From Trichaptum fuscoviolaceum (taxonomy: Eukaryota; Basidiomycota; Agaricomycetes; Hymenochaetales; Trichaptaceae), in the NCBI GenBank assembly GCA_910574455.1, contig CAJSYZ010000001.1, forward strand, positions 2,773,424 through 2,837,423: a stretch of DNA of 64,000 nt. The letters run 5' to 3'. The translations under genes were made by a program, and so were the position numbers. Under the pieces are notes generated by a model that saw nothing but the letters and a program-made list of their open reading frames with translations, did not search any database and was not told where the DNA came from. Below, piece after piece: positions 21,995 through 33,307 of this stretch; positions within the stretch are counted from its first letter, which is position 1, and each line of letters begins with the position of its first letter.

Positions 21995-23246
21995 ATGTCT
22001 AGGTCCTACGATCGCGGTGAGAGCAGCTGGTTAATGGAGATTCCTAAGATACTAAGAGATGTATTCCAGCATTGACTGTCTTCTCTCCCGATGGACACTT
22101 GTTTCAAGTACGTTAATACAATTCATTATTTGAAGCATGGCATTAACAGATCAATTAGGTCGAATATGCGCTGGAAGCAGTGAGAAAGGGGACATGCGCT
22201 GTGAGTAACGCGTATTGATTCTTTGTGAAAGCTTGTTCTGAAGTCCATTAGGTGGGTGTTCGAGGAAAAGATGTTGTAGTCTTGGGTGTCGAAAAGAAGT
22301 CTGTATTACAACTTCAAGACCCACGGACTGTCCGAAAGGTTGTGATGCTGGATGACCATATCTGCCTCGCCTTCGCGGGTATGACCTCTCTCACTGCTGA
22401 ATAGTCGAATTCCTGATATTCCGCTAAATTAAGGTCTTACCGCCGATGGACGAGTGCTAATTGACAAAGCACGGATAGAATGTCAAAGCCATCGCCTGAC
22501 CGTTGAAGATCCCGTTACCGTTGAATACATCACCAGACACATCGCCGGCATCCAGCAGGTGAGTTTGAGTCACCATGTTTTCGTTAAATATGCGGCTAAG
22601 TATTGATCGTCATTTTAAGCGCTACACACAATCTGGTGGTGTCCGTCCATTCGGTATCTCAACGCTCATCATTGGATTTGACCCCAATGATACGAAACCC
22701 CGCCTGTATATGACTGAGCCTAGTGGCATCTATAGCGAGTGGAAGGTAAAGCCTTGGATTAGAGCGCTCAGCACTATCTCTGACTCCTGCTTTTGGTAGG
22801 CAAATGCTGTTGGACGATCTTCGAAGACAGTCCGGGAGTTCCTTGAGAAGAATCACAAGGAAGGTATGACCCGTGAGGAGACTATCAGGATCACAGTGAA
22901 GAGTCTTTTGGAGGTGGTGCAGACAGGAGCAAAAAACATTGATATTACTGTGATGGATGGCTATGGGAAAGTAGCTGTACGTTCCCATGTTTTTTCCTGC
23001 TCAAGTCTCTCCTTTGCTTACGTCGCTTAGAACTTGGATCTTGAACAAATTGAAGCTATTGTCCAGGAGATCGAACGGGAGAAGGAAGCCGGTTAGTCTC
23101 CTTTCTTCTTGAGTCAAAGTGCATCTACATTTCTCATGTTTAATATTCCAGAGGCGGAAAGGAAACGTACGAGATTGGCAGCAACTGCTGCAGGTCAGGC
23201 TTCTATGACCACCAGAGCGACTGGGGACGCGACTGGCTCTTCCTGA
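21995..23246 (+). CDS. PRE6: 20S proteasome subunit alpha type-7 (alpha4)
   Basis: The protein starts [20 protein letters not shown], the alpha-subunit signature, and continues [35 protein letters not shown] and [16 protein letters not shown]. Then come [20 protein letters not shown] and [20 protein letters not shown], and later [19 protein letters not shown] and [13 protein letters not shown]. These match alpha4 (yeast Pre6, human PSMA7) better than other alpha subunits. Alpha subunits form the outer rings of the 20S core and lack the catalytic Thr. The end is a charged helix (IEREKEAEAERKR) with a short basidiomycete-like Ser/Thr/Ala tail. About eight short introns interrupt it, with consistent phases. 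It shares its promoter with a deubiquitinase gene. Confidence 0.95.
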
Positions 23247-23596
23247 TTTTCCCTTCATGTACTTTATTCTTGTTGCTCCATCGATTTAATTCATTGTCAT
23301 AAACAGAGCATCCTTCGACTCAAAGGTACGCAGTGCTTCGTAGAACTAGTCTAGTTTGCTGCATACCTTCATAAAAGTGTTCGTGGCTCGGGCATACGCG
23401 TCATCGTCGATCAAATGGGCGAGCCTGAGATACTACGCGTGATCTGTTTTAGGAAAGAGTGATTTCCTAGATCGTGTTTGCCACGTACTGTACAACGACC
23501 GAGTAACATCTCTTTGGCTTTATACAAGTACTTGCAGTGCTGCGCAGCCTTGGGAAGGCACACAGAAACGGCCCTTGAAGGCCTGTCACCTACGAG
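23247..23596. other. 3' region of the proteasome gene and promoter of the ARF-GEF gene
   Basis: This 350-bp tandem-gene spacer has no accepted open frame and no motif that I could support. Confidence 0.5.
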
Positions 23597-26500
23597 ATGG
23601 CCAATTCATCCAGCATTGCTGCTCTGGCAGTCTCGAACAGACATATAATATGCTCAGAGATCCTGTCCGTTACCTCTGCTATGCGCAAGAATTCGAGATG
23701 GGCATCCTATGTGCAGACGCCACTATATGTCAAGGATGATGCACTTGCCGCAAGCCTTGGTCTTCGACGTGCTGGAGGAAGTCCAGACGCCCCGAATGGT
23801 TCCCTTAGAAGAGAGGTTCAACTCATGTCTGGATTTCTGGAGCTCAAGAGAGAAGTGTTGAGTACTGAAAGTATGATGCATCATAACACTCACAGAACAG
23901 TTATCTAATTGAGCTTACACTTCAGATATTCACGACCTGCCTCTTATGACGTTGTTCTCTCCCTTCTTTGCAATTATACGTTCGCCACTATCGACCGGAC
24001 CAATTACCTCAGCCGCTCTCAACGCCATACACAAGTTCTTCGTCTCTGGCTTCGTCAGAGCTGACATGGCATATCTAGAAATCGTGTTAGCAGAGCTCAG
24101 CAACACAGTCTCACATTGCAAATTCGACGCAAGTGATGCTGCGGGAGACGAGGTCGTTCTATATCGGATTATGGCTGTAATAGAACAATGCATGTGTGGT
24201 CCTGTGGGTGAACGACTGGGGGACATAGAAGTGTGCGAGATGTTGGAAACAGTTTTGACTACATGCTGTCAAATGCGCCTTAGTGGTAAGCCCTGATTGC
24301 TTTCTGGTGATTTGGAATGCATTCAAATGGTATATTTAGAAATCCTCCGCCGTTACGCGGAATCGACAATGCATGCTGTGGTGCGCCAAATATTCCGGAG
24401 ACTGGCGAGTCTTGACCCAGTGGAAGAGGAGAATAAGCTCTCTAGCTCTGCTTCCGAGTCGTCAGAGGAGCTGAAGATGAATGTACAATCACACGGAACG
24501 AGCACACCATTATTGTCAGGTGCAGTTGATATTGTACCAGCTACGCCTACAATCGATCAAGGGAGGTCAAGCGAGTCTCACTCACAACCCGATACACAGA
24601 CGAAGGAAGAAGCATCGCCGTCAACAGGCACTTCAATGATCCGCAGTGATTGTATGTCACCGGTATGCATGAACTCTAAGATTCTCTTCTAATAAGTTTC
24701 CTATAGACGGGCTACCTTCAATCCTAGAGCTCCTCCGAGTCCTCGTTAATATTCTTGACCCAAATGATCGTCTGCATACAGACTCCACGCGCTTGACAGC
24801 CCTTCGCATCCTAGACACTGCCTTCGAGGTTTCAGGAGTATATATTGGCAACTATCCTTCGTTGGTAACCTTGATTCAAGACCATGGCTGCAAATATCTG
24901 TTCCAGCTTGCGCGCTCCGATAATCCGAACGTGCTTTACATGTCACTGAGGGTCATATCTGCGATGTTCGAGACGATGCGTCGGCATTTAAAACTACAGC
25001 AAGAGCTATTCTTGGCTTTCACAATGGACAGACTGGGTCCCCCAGAGGCGGTGAAGTCCCAAATTGCTGCTATGCAGCAGAAAGGTCTTTTGGCCTCCCC
25101 ACGCCCTGGCACACCCGTATCCACGTCACAAGTTGCTTCCACATCAAGCTTGTCGCTTCCTGAAGGCGAAAATGGTGCTGGACCCTCGCGACCTGCAATT
25201 GCACCGGCGAAGGGGGAAATGCGAGAGTTAATGCTTGAGACGCTGAACCTCATCGCTCGTCACCCCAGCTTCATGGTTGACCTGTTTGTCAACTATGACT
25301 GTGACACCAACTGTGAAGATTTGTTTGAGAAGCTCATTGATTTCCTCACTAAAGTATACCCTTTAGTTTCCGTTTCGATATCCTGTCTTATAATATCCAT
25401 AGGGCGTATATTCGGTATCAAGCCCAGGATCCCGGGATCCATCCCAACAAGCCTCTCAAATCCTTAGCTTGGACCTACTTCTTGATTTCGTAAAGCACAT
25501 GGCAGATCGGACACGCGAGGTAAATTTAAAGCTATATTAAATGAACTACTTTTTACTAATGTACTCCCTTGAACAGAGCCAACATTGGCCGGACGTGAGT
25601 TAAGCTCTGCTCTTGAGTGAAAATGTAACAACTGAAAAATTGTTCAGGATTATCCTCCGCCCGACGACTTGCTGCAGAGCAAATCTCGCAAACGATTAGT
25701 GCTAACAGGTGCAGCACGTTTCAATGTCAAGCCAAAAGTCGGACTCTCCTTCTTAGAGGAACATAAGCTCATATATCACGACCTTTCGGAAACGGTCGAC
25801 AGGCCGAAGAGCCTCGCTATGTTCTTAAAGGGATGCACTCGCATAGACAAGCGTGTTTTGGGTGACTTCCTATCCAGACCTGATAATATCGAAATCTTGA
25901 AAGCTTTTGTTGCATTGTTTGACTTCAAGGACGTACGTACACCCGCTTTGTTGTCTCGTATCCCCAAAGCATTAAACGAGCTCTCCAGAAACCGATCGCT
26001 GAGGCAATGAGAGAACTACTTGAGAGCTTCAGACTTCCTGGTGAAGCGCAACAAATCGACCGAATAACAGAGACATTTGCCGCTGCCTTCACCAACTCTA
26101 AGCCTGGTAGACGTTCCTAACCCTCCATAGCTGTATAAACGCTGACCCCCGGCCATTTGTATAGCGGAGATAAAAACACAAGATGCTACCCATGTTCTCG
26201 CCTACTCAATTATCTTGTTGAACACCGATCTTCACAATCCGCAGATTCGAGTGAGTATTGCAGTAGCATCCACAATAAGCTTCATTTTAAACCCATAATA
26301 TTTGTAGAAAAGAATGACATTGGATGATTACACGCGAAATGTACGAGGTATTAACAATGGTTCTGACTTTTCACCGGAGTTTCTTGTAAGTTTCGCTGGT
26401 GATCACTCCAAGCTTACAACTGAAATTTGTTTAGAATGATATCTATGAGTCGATTCGAAAGCGAGAAATCATCATGCCAGAGGAACACACAGGGCAGCTT

Positions 26501-29142
26501 GGGTTTGGGTATGCTTGGAAAGAGCTACTGGCCCGAGCTCGGAATGCAGGATCCTTCAACAGCTGCAATACGTCGTTGTTCGATGCTACCATGTTTACAT
26601 CCATCTGGCGGCCTGTCATAGCGTCCATCGCTCATGCGTTTACTACCTTCGACGATGACTACACCGTTCAACGTGCTATCACGGGATTCAGACAATTGGC
26701 GACCTTAGCGGGTCATTTCAATCTCCCAGAGGTACTCGACTATGTTGTTGTCTCGTTGTCCCAGGTGACTAGTCTAGTACCGGATACGCTTATGACGAGA
26801 GTGCCCCATTATCCTGTTATCGAGGTCGAGGGCCAAGATGTCACTGTGTCGTCTCTGTCGGTAAAGTTTGGTACGAACTTCAAGGGTCAGCTCGCTGCGG
26901 TCGTTCTGTTTACAATAATCAATGGAAATGGCAATGCGGTCAGGGAGGGCTGGATGCAAGTATGTAATACCTATTCCAGTCGTAATCACTCCAGTCACTG
27001 AACTCCGAATGTGTTACAAACAGATATTCGAGATCTATCAAAATTTATTCCTCCACTCCCTATTACCCACTCCGATGTTAAAGATGGAAGATTTCCTTGG
27101 CGGACAGACGACCATACCCTTACATAGCTTCCAGCCTCCTCCCAGAACACAAGGGCGAGCCGAAGGAGGTCTACTGTCAGCTTTGTCATCCTATCTCTTA
27201 ACGCCCTACAGTTCAGCCGCAGAGACTATCCCGGAGGCCACTGACTCGGAAATTGAGAATACGCTTTGTACTATCGATTGTATCGCGGCATGTAAACTTG
27301 AAGAGCTGTACGGTCAAATCTCGTAAGCAAGTGAATTGAAAGAGCTCTGTATAAACTGCTGAACTATCATGATACAGGCTCTTAGAACCAGATACGCTCG
27401 TGGCCGTCATACGTGCTCTGGAGGCGTTAGCTCATGAGCGTACGGTAGCCCGACTGAAACAGGAAATAGACGATCCAGTGACGCCAAGTTCTCCAAATCC
27501 ACGCAGACCTGTTCCCCAGGCGCAGACTTTGTCGTATGATCCCGGTTCTGTGTTCCTGCTGGAGACTATGATTAGCTTAGTGACGAAGACCCCGCAATAC
27601 ATTGATGACACTTGGTATGTCATATATTCTGCCTGAATATTGGCATCAGCTTACAGTTTGCTGTGTTTTAGGCCTGTAGTATTTGAACACTTGTCTGCGC
27701 TCCTGTCTTCTGCATCAAACTACAGCGTAATCCTCATCGAACGCGCTGTGGTGGGATTATGGCGCTTGTGCATGATTCTCGCTCAAAAGGTATAACTTCT
27801 CTTGCATTCCTACTCACTATCTTACTTTCTTTCTACAGCCTTCCTTGCGGGATCAACTTTACATTTCTCTTGACTTACTCGCAAACCTTCCGCCAAGTGT
27901 GATTGCGACAACCGGGGAGCAAATTGTTGCAGGGCTGGATAGACTAATCAAAGCGCACAAAAACATAATCCGGTAATTAACCCAATCATAATACTTATTC
28001 AATGTTATGTTGAAGTGCATTATAGTTCGCATACAGAATGGGGTTTAGTATTGGCTCTTATTCGATCCACAGCGAAGCAACCAGGAGCTGCGCGGCAGTC
28101 CTTCGAACTGATCACCTCGCTGATATCCGATGAAGAACAATGGGTCATCACAATGGACAACTTTACTGACTTCGTCGAATTATTGAACGCTTATGCGACT
28201 TCGGCAGGCCAAGCAGTTGAAACTGGGGGTCAACATGATAAACGTCGAGCTGCTGACTCACCTCTGTAAGACACGAGTGCTATCTTCGCCTTGCTGTTTC
28301 TTGCGTTTTAACGATATTTGTTGCAGTGAGACCGCAATACAGCGAGGCAAGCAGGCAGTAGATCTGCTCTATGACCTCAGACGGGGGATTCCGCAGTTCC
28401 TGGAAAGCGATTCTACCACCGCATTCGGCAAACAAGCCTTTCTTCTCCTCATCTCATCAACGGCGTCTCATGTAACGAATGCCTCCCGAGAAATACGACA
28501 CGCTGCACTCATTAATCTCCAACGTTTGCTCCTCGGACCACAGCCTGACCTGGACGAAGCGCAAGTCGAGGGAATCTTTAATCGCGTTCTGTTCGCGCTT
28601 GCGAGCGATTTGTTGAATCCTCGGATCTTCCATCTCGATCCCAGAGGTATGCCAGAGACGAGACTCCGCGTGAGCGCGTTGTTGTGCAAGGCCTTCATGC
28701 ACTTCGAGGTGAACGATGCGGCGAAGCAGAAGGACATAGTGCTCCTTTGGATCCAGCTGCTTGACGTGCTGGATAAGCTCATGCACGCCGATAAGCGAGA
28801 TCAGCTCGTGAGTATCTTTCTGTGGATTGCCTCCAAAAGCCTGAACATGAGACTTACTTTTCTCGTTCTCTCTTTTAGTATGAGGCTGTTCCAGAATCAC
28901 TCAAAAACGTGGTCCTCGTAATGAATTCAATGGATATTCTCGTCCCTCCAGCCGTACCTGACTCACGCGACCAGCGCACAGAAGCTATGTGGAACGCGAC
29001 TCATGAACGTATGGAGCGCTTTTTGCCTGGTTTCTTAGATGAGATCATCCCCTCGCCCCCGCCCCCTGCTGCACCTGCCGCAATATCTCCAGCTGTACCA
29101 GAAGTGGAACCAAAAGTAGCAGAACCCGTTGAACAATCATAA
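23597..29142 (+). CDS. GEA2: Large Sec7-domain ARF guanine-nucleotide exchange factor (Gea/GBF1 type)
   Basis: About 1,400 residues in some 17 exons. The N-terminal part contains the DCB/HUS-type helical region, ending in FVNYDCDTNCEDLFEKLIDF, the HUS box of large ARF-GEFs. The Sec7 domain follows at about residues 585-775: LTGAARFNVKPKVGLSFLEE, FLKGCTRIDKRVLGDFL, EILKAFVALFDF, SFRLPGEAQQIDRI with the catalytic glutamate finger, and VLAYSIILLNTDLHNPQIR followed by RNVRGINNGSDF. Downstream HDS-like helical regions and a Pro-rich tail complete the protein. Gea proteins activate Arf1 at the early Golgi for COPI coat formation and are inhibited by brefeldin A. The HUS and Sec7 motifs are intact. 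GEA1 and GEA2 cannot be told apart here. Confidence 0.93.
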
Positions 29143-29359
29143 CGCCTCTATCTTGTTGCACTCATTATAGACTTTCGCTTCACTCACATACATTGCATGC
29201 TGTCGTTAATAATGTACATCGTTTTGTCCCAATCGCTTCACGCTGCTCTGAATGGATACTTAACTCAGATGAAAATTACGTCTAGCGGTATATTTTACAA
29301 AAAAGTGAAGACCTTCGATAGGATTTAGGATAAATTAAGATAGCACCATGAGGGAAGCA

Positions 29360-30339
29360 TCAAAAGAACTTCATCTTCGACGGTCTGACCCTACTATAAA
29401 CTGCGATCAAGGCTACCAGGGGTGCCACAGTATATGTCAGAATGCGCATGATATGGCTAGCATGGCTATTGGTGAAGGTGGACCAAGCGCCACCGAGATG
29501 TGCAGCGTAGAATAATAATGGGAGTAGAATATACCCAGATGCGCTAAGAACAAAGTATGCAGAATGTCAAAGCACAGCTCCTCTGATGTTTTAAGTAAGT
29601 TGGGCTTACCGGTGATATTTCCACAAGCTCTTAGCCTTCATACCTCCTCCAAAGGCAGCTCCTCCAAACCACACGCTTCCGGCCCCAATAAAAATCTGAC
29701 CCACCATCCAGGCAATGCTAATGATGCCAATTGTCTAGTGATAGCATTGGTGTCATTAAGATATAAGTGAGCTCTACCACTGGAGACTTACGCCATGCCA
29801 GGTAGTGAAGTGCTCTCGATGGTTGATATTCTTGTTATGTATGATCACCCAGGTTCCGACAGAGATTATGGGAAAAGCTGTAAGGAGCATGTATAGCTGA
29901 TGTCGCGTCAGGCCCGCAGCTTTAGTTTTCGGTTGTGAGGTAGGCTGCAAAGTCAATATCCCTGCATTAGGTGAATCAGCGATGGCAGATAAAATGCGTA
30001 AGGTTCATACCTTGAACGAAGATTCCGATGGCTAGGACTTGTAGAGGCGGATGGAACGCGAACCATGATAGTGATCTCGGATTACTTGCGAGGATGAGGT
30101 AGAACGTGTAGCCTGCGAAGAGCTAGAGAACGAGAACGCATACAGGCTAAACATCTAAACGCCTATCATAACAGCAAAAAACATAACACGTACAGCCATA
30201 GACACCTGTCGTAATTTAGTTTCCTGAATTCACTGTGTTATATAACAGAAGCACATACAAGAGCAGCCACGTTCGCCAAACCATCGCCTTCTCGTCCTTC
30301 AGGCTTCAGCTTCTCTTCCGCCGCAGAAGAGTCGGACAT
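29360..30339 (-). CDS. Cytochrome b561-type transmembrane protein
   Basis: After a short cytosolic N-terminus the protein has about five or six predicted hydrophobic segments: LFAGYTFYLILAS, LQVLAIGIFVQGILTL, HQLYMLLTAFPIISVGTWVI, IGIISIAWMVGQIFV, RASGYILLPLLFYAAHLGG and ILTYTVAPLVALIAVYSR. Candidate heme-ligand His residues lie in FAFHPPLQ, LTRHQLYM, FTTWHGTIG and WKYHRASG, spaced as in b561 proteins that pass electrons across membranes. The start is uncertain: ATG at 30339 (MSDSSAAEEKLKPEGREGD) leaves a short N-terminus, and an in-frame ATG at 30465 would add 42 residues. The family includes ferric reductases and ascorbate-dependent proteins. The partner here is unknown. Confidence 0.8.
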
Positions 30340-30863
30340 ATTCAAGTTGTTATGGCCATTGCTGATATGCTTTACAGCGGACTTCTCTGGGATTGTGCCC
30401 AGCTTAGCGTCGAAATGCCGCTCCATGCGCAAGTCTGTAGACTTGACGCGGTGTCCAATCGGCATTGAATTATGTGTTGGAATTTGAGGTGTGAAGAGGA
30501 AGAAAACGAAAGGGGCGAGGGTAATAAGCAAAACTGCGCAGCAAAGTGAAACCAGGCCTCACTCACGCGTCTTGAATCTTTCCCCCTTTATACGCAGCAG
30601 CTACGTGCAATCCACGCACAGCCCAGCCGGTGTGTACGGTGTGTTGCTTGAGTGATTTCGGATACATTTGTATGTACGTGGTCGATACAGTGCAAAGTAT
30701 GCGAGCATGCCCATTGGCTCGCGTAGGACTACACACTCAGGCGGGCTGCCTTCGAGTTTCCCTGGCTAGGTGGACCGTGAGAACCTCTTCGGCACCGTGG
30801 ATTTAGAAACTTTATGCTTCAAGTTGCGATTTCTGAGCATTCTATCTTTCTATCCTCCTAACC
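30340..30863. promoter_or_regulatory. Divergent promoter region of the b561-like gene and a small gene
   Basis: The interval may include a short 5' extension of the b561-like protein up to 30465. No clear regulatory motif was recognised. Confidence 0.4.
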
Positions 30864-31190
30864 ATGCGCCCTTCCGTGCCTCGCCTTCTAACAATTGTGC
30901 CTCGCTCAGAAATCCCCAAACCTCATCTTCGATGCATTAAACCCCCACCTGCTCGGCTCTCTGAACGACAGACAACTCCGACGTTAATAGAACACCTGCG
31001 CGAGCGGCAGAAGGAGAGGACACGCTTGTACACGGAAGCGCGGGCAAAACAGAAGATTGACGGTGGTGATATTGACGTACAGCCATGGCCAAAAAACTTG
31101 CGGATAGAACCTATCGTGAACCGCGAAGCGCTGTCGGCAATATCGAAGGATGTGAGGATGAGAGTGAAGGAAGCTTTGAAAGAGCGGTAG
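30864..31190 (+). CDS. Small basic protein of unknown function (108 residues)
   Basis: A single intronless frame with the ATG at 30864. The N-terminus is Arg-containing with few acidic residues (MRPSVPRLLTIVPRSEI), which suggests but does not prove a mitochondrial targeting sequence. The centre is helical and charged (LIEHLRERQKERTRLYTEA), and the end is VRMRVKEALKER. I do not recognise it. It sits between two promoter and 3' regions of clear genes and uses codons like its neighbours, which favours a real gene. Confidence 0.55.
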   Translation: MRPSVPRLLTIVPRSEIPKPHLRCIKPPPARLSERQTTPTLIEHLRERQKERTRLYTEARAKQKIDGGDIDVQPWPKNLRIEPIVNREALSAISKDVRMRVKEALKER

Positions 31191-31448
31191 CTGAGATGTG
31201 TTTTGACAGACGGTTAGTCTTTGAGCTTGCTCTTCACCCTCGCTCATTAAATTAATGTTTCGCATTAGTTACTTGAACTTAATTCCAAGGAGGATGAAGA
31301 AGCAAACATGTTTATCTTCAAACAGCAGGACGTTCCCCCCATTCGGTTCTCACTACCCTGATTTCACACTCGAGAGCTTTGTGGACTATCTAGTCTACAC
31401 GGCATTTGTACACAAGCTTTGTATAATTTAAGATCTCTACACTAATGT

Positions 31449-32799
31449 TCATGCACTGCTATTCGTAGCTTCGCGTTCAGCTCGTTCTCGCCCTGCCTTC
31501 ACGGTCTGTTCAAGTAATGCATTGTATCGGTCTGGCCATTGCATATGAATCGCATGGCCTGTACCCTCCCAGACAACATAGTCTGCCTCTGGCATGTGGT
31601 CCTTCAGGTGTTTGCTATTACTCGGATCGACGAGATGGTCTTCGTCGCCAGTGACAATAGTGACTTTAGGGATGCTCGCTGATATTTTTCGCAGACGATC
31701 GCCCTGCACGTTATGCGTGAGGCCTGCACACATCTGCGAAATAGCACCCATTGGCGATTGAATTCGTATGGCCTCTATCCTCCAGAAATATTTCTGCAGA
31801 GTAAAGTTCAGCCGCGCTCAATTTGATGACGGTGAGTAGGAATCGAGTACATACCTCGGTTTGAACTTCGCGATTTGTGCGATGTTGAGGATCGCCCTCA
31901 GCTTCGGCGTTTAGCCATGGCTGAGGGAATAACATGTCAATGGCATAGGGAACTTTTTGCTTCGGGTCTTTCATTCCTAGGAGCCTGGATGTTTCTGTTC
32001 TTTAAATGGAGGAGGACACGACTCGGACTACACACCTCGTCAGAGTAGATAGACCTTTCCACTAGTGATAGACAAGTCTGTTTTTAGTTTCTTAAGTATG
32101 ACACATAGCAATAGCTCACAGGGGGTAAGTTTGTCCAAGGTCTACCACCGGCTGTAGTCACGGTAAGCGTCAAAGAACATATCCGTTCAGGAATCCTGCT
32201 AGCCAGCTCTTCAGAAGACAATCAGGCTGAACAATCCGCGAAGTACCGTTCAAATTATAAAACGTACCCATAGCTATCATCCCTCCTAAGCTCGTGCCAA
32301 TAACATGCACATCACGCTTCCCTGTCCAGCCAATATAGTCCAAAAGGACGATGGCATCCTCTGCCATACCGGAAGTCCTAAACAAATAAACAAATTCTCA
32401 CAACATACGGCTCAAGAAGACATGATGGACCTACGAATATGGACCTCGTGGTGTTCCACTATTACCGACGCCTCTATTATCAAAGACACAAAGCGAGTAT
32501 TTCCCAGATCGACCGAAATATTCTACTTGAGGCTCCCAAGAGAACGAGGTGCTATTCAGTCTGATACAGGAACCATTGGCTTTGGGAGAACTTTAAGAGA
32601 TTTGTTGTTATTGAACTAACCCCATAATGAAAAGCAGCTTTTCTGGCCCGGTCCCATGCTGCTCAAAGTATAGTGAGTGACTCTCCAGCGGGTCGTCAGT
32701 TTGTCCCCGAAGCTTCGTGACAGGACATAGACCTTTCCGGACTAAGGTTGTAGGGTCGAAGATTGTGTTCAGCTTGGGTTCATCTATTCCGCTAGACAT
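31449..32799 (-). CDS. Alpha/beta-hydrolase fold protein
   Basis: The start at 32799 reads MSSGIDEPKLNTIFDPTTL. Fold landmarks come in order: the oxyanion-region strand LLFIMGL, then SWEPQVEYFGRSGKY with SLCVFDNRGVGNSG, the nucleophile elbow HVIGTSLGGMIAM with Ser as nucleophile, RIPERICSLTLTVTTAGG, the acid in KVTIVTGDEDHLVDPSN and the catalytic His in EGTGHAIHMQWPDRY. The length near 340 residues and the motif set fit epoxide-hydrolase or esterase-like members, but no substrate can be assigned. Introns have consistent phases, including one inside the segment after GGMIAM. It is divergent from HRQ1. Confidence 0.88.
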
Positions 32800-33307
32800 T
32801 CCAAGTGAAGTTGTAGATATCCAAGAAGGTTCGGTACTTAGAGTCGTACCCTTTGGGCTTGAGCAGGTCGCAGGTGTTTAACCTTCGAGGATGACGCCGG
32901 CCTATTCAAACGTCCCTGCAAGTCCACCCTCAGGCTGCCACTGCCACCGTGACTGCCCAGTACAGTCACGGTGGCTCGGCACGTTCAAGTTACGTCACGC
33001 GCCCTCGGTGATCGACCCTGCCTATGTGAACGTCTCCCTCTTCGCTTTAACCAACGTTTACACCGAACTTGTTTCAGAGTCAATATCCTCATTGCTTACA
33101 TCCTACAAATGAACTAATCACCTGTCCTTTAAGTTCTATCCAAGCTAACATCGAAGCCGCCCGGAAAAGCGTAGAAAGTATCACAAAATAAGACATTCAA
33201 GTATCACCCAAGAGAACTTGAAGCCAGAAGAACGTCACGAGTGAAGACTTAAATACACGCAGCTCGTTAAATCTGGCATCTATATCAAACCCGAGTTGAT
33301 TCTCACT
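32800..33307. promoter_or_regulatory. Divergent promoter between the hydrolase and HRQ1
   Basis: The interval holds the perfect inverted repeat at 32943-32975 and no accepted coding frame. Confidence 0.45.
32943..32975. repeat. 13-bp perfect inverted repeat with 7-nt loop
   Basis: The arm GCCACCGTGACTG (32943-32955) is the exact reverse complement of CAGTCACGGTGGC (32963-32975), with CCCAGTA between. It lies 144 bp upstream of the hydrolase ATG and 333 bp upstream of the HRQ1 ATG. It could be a binding site for a dimeric factor or a structured leader element. Confidence 0.75.
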
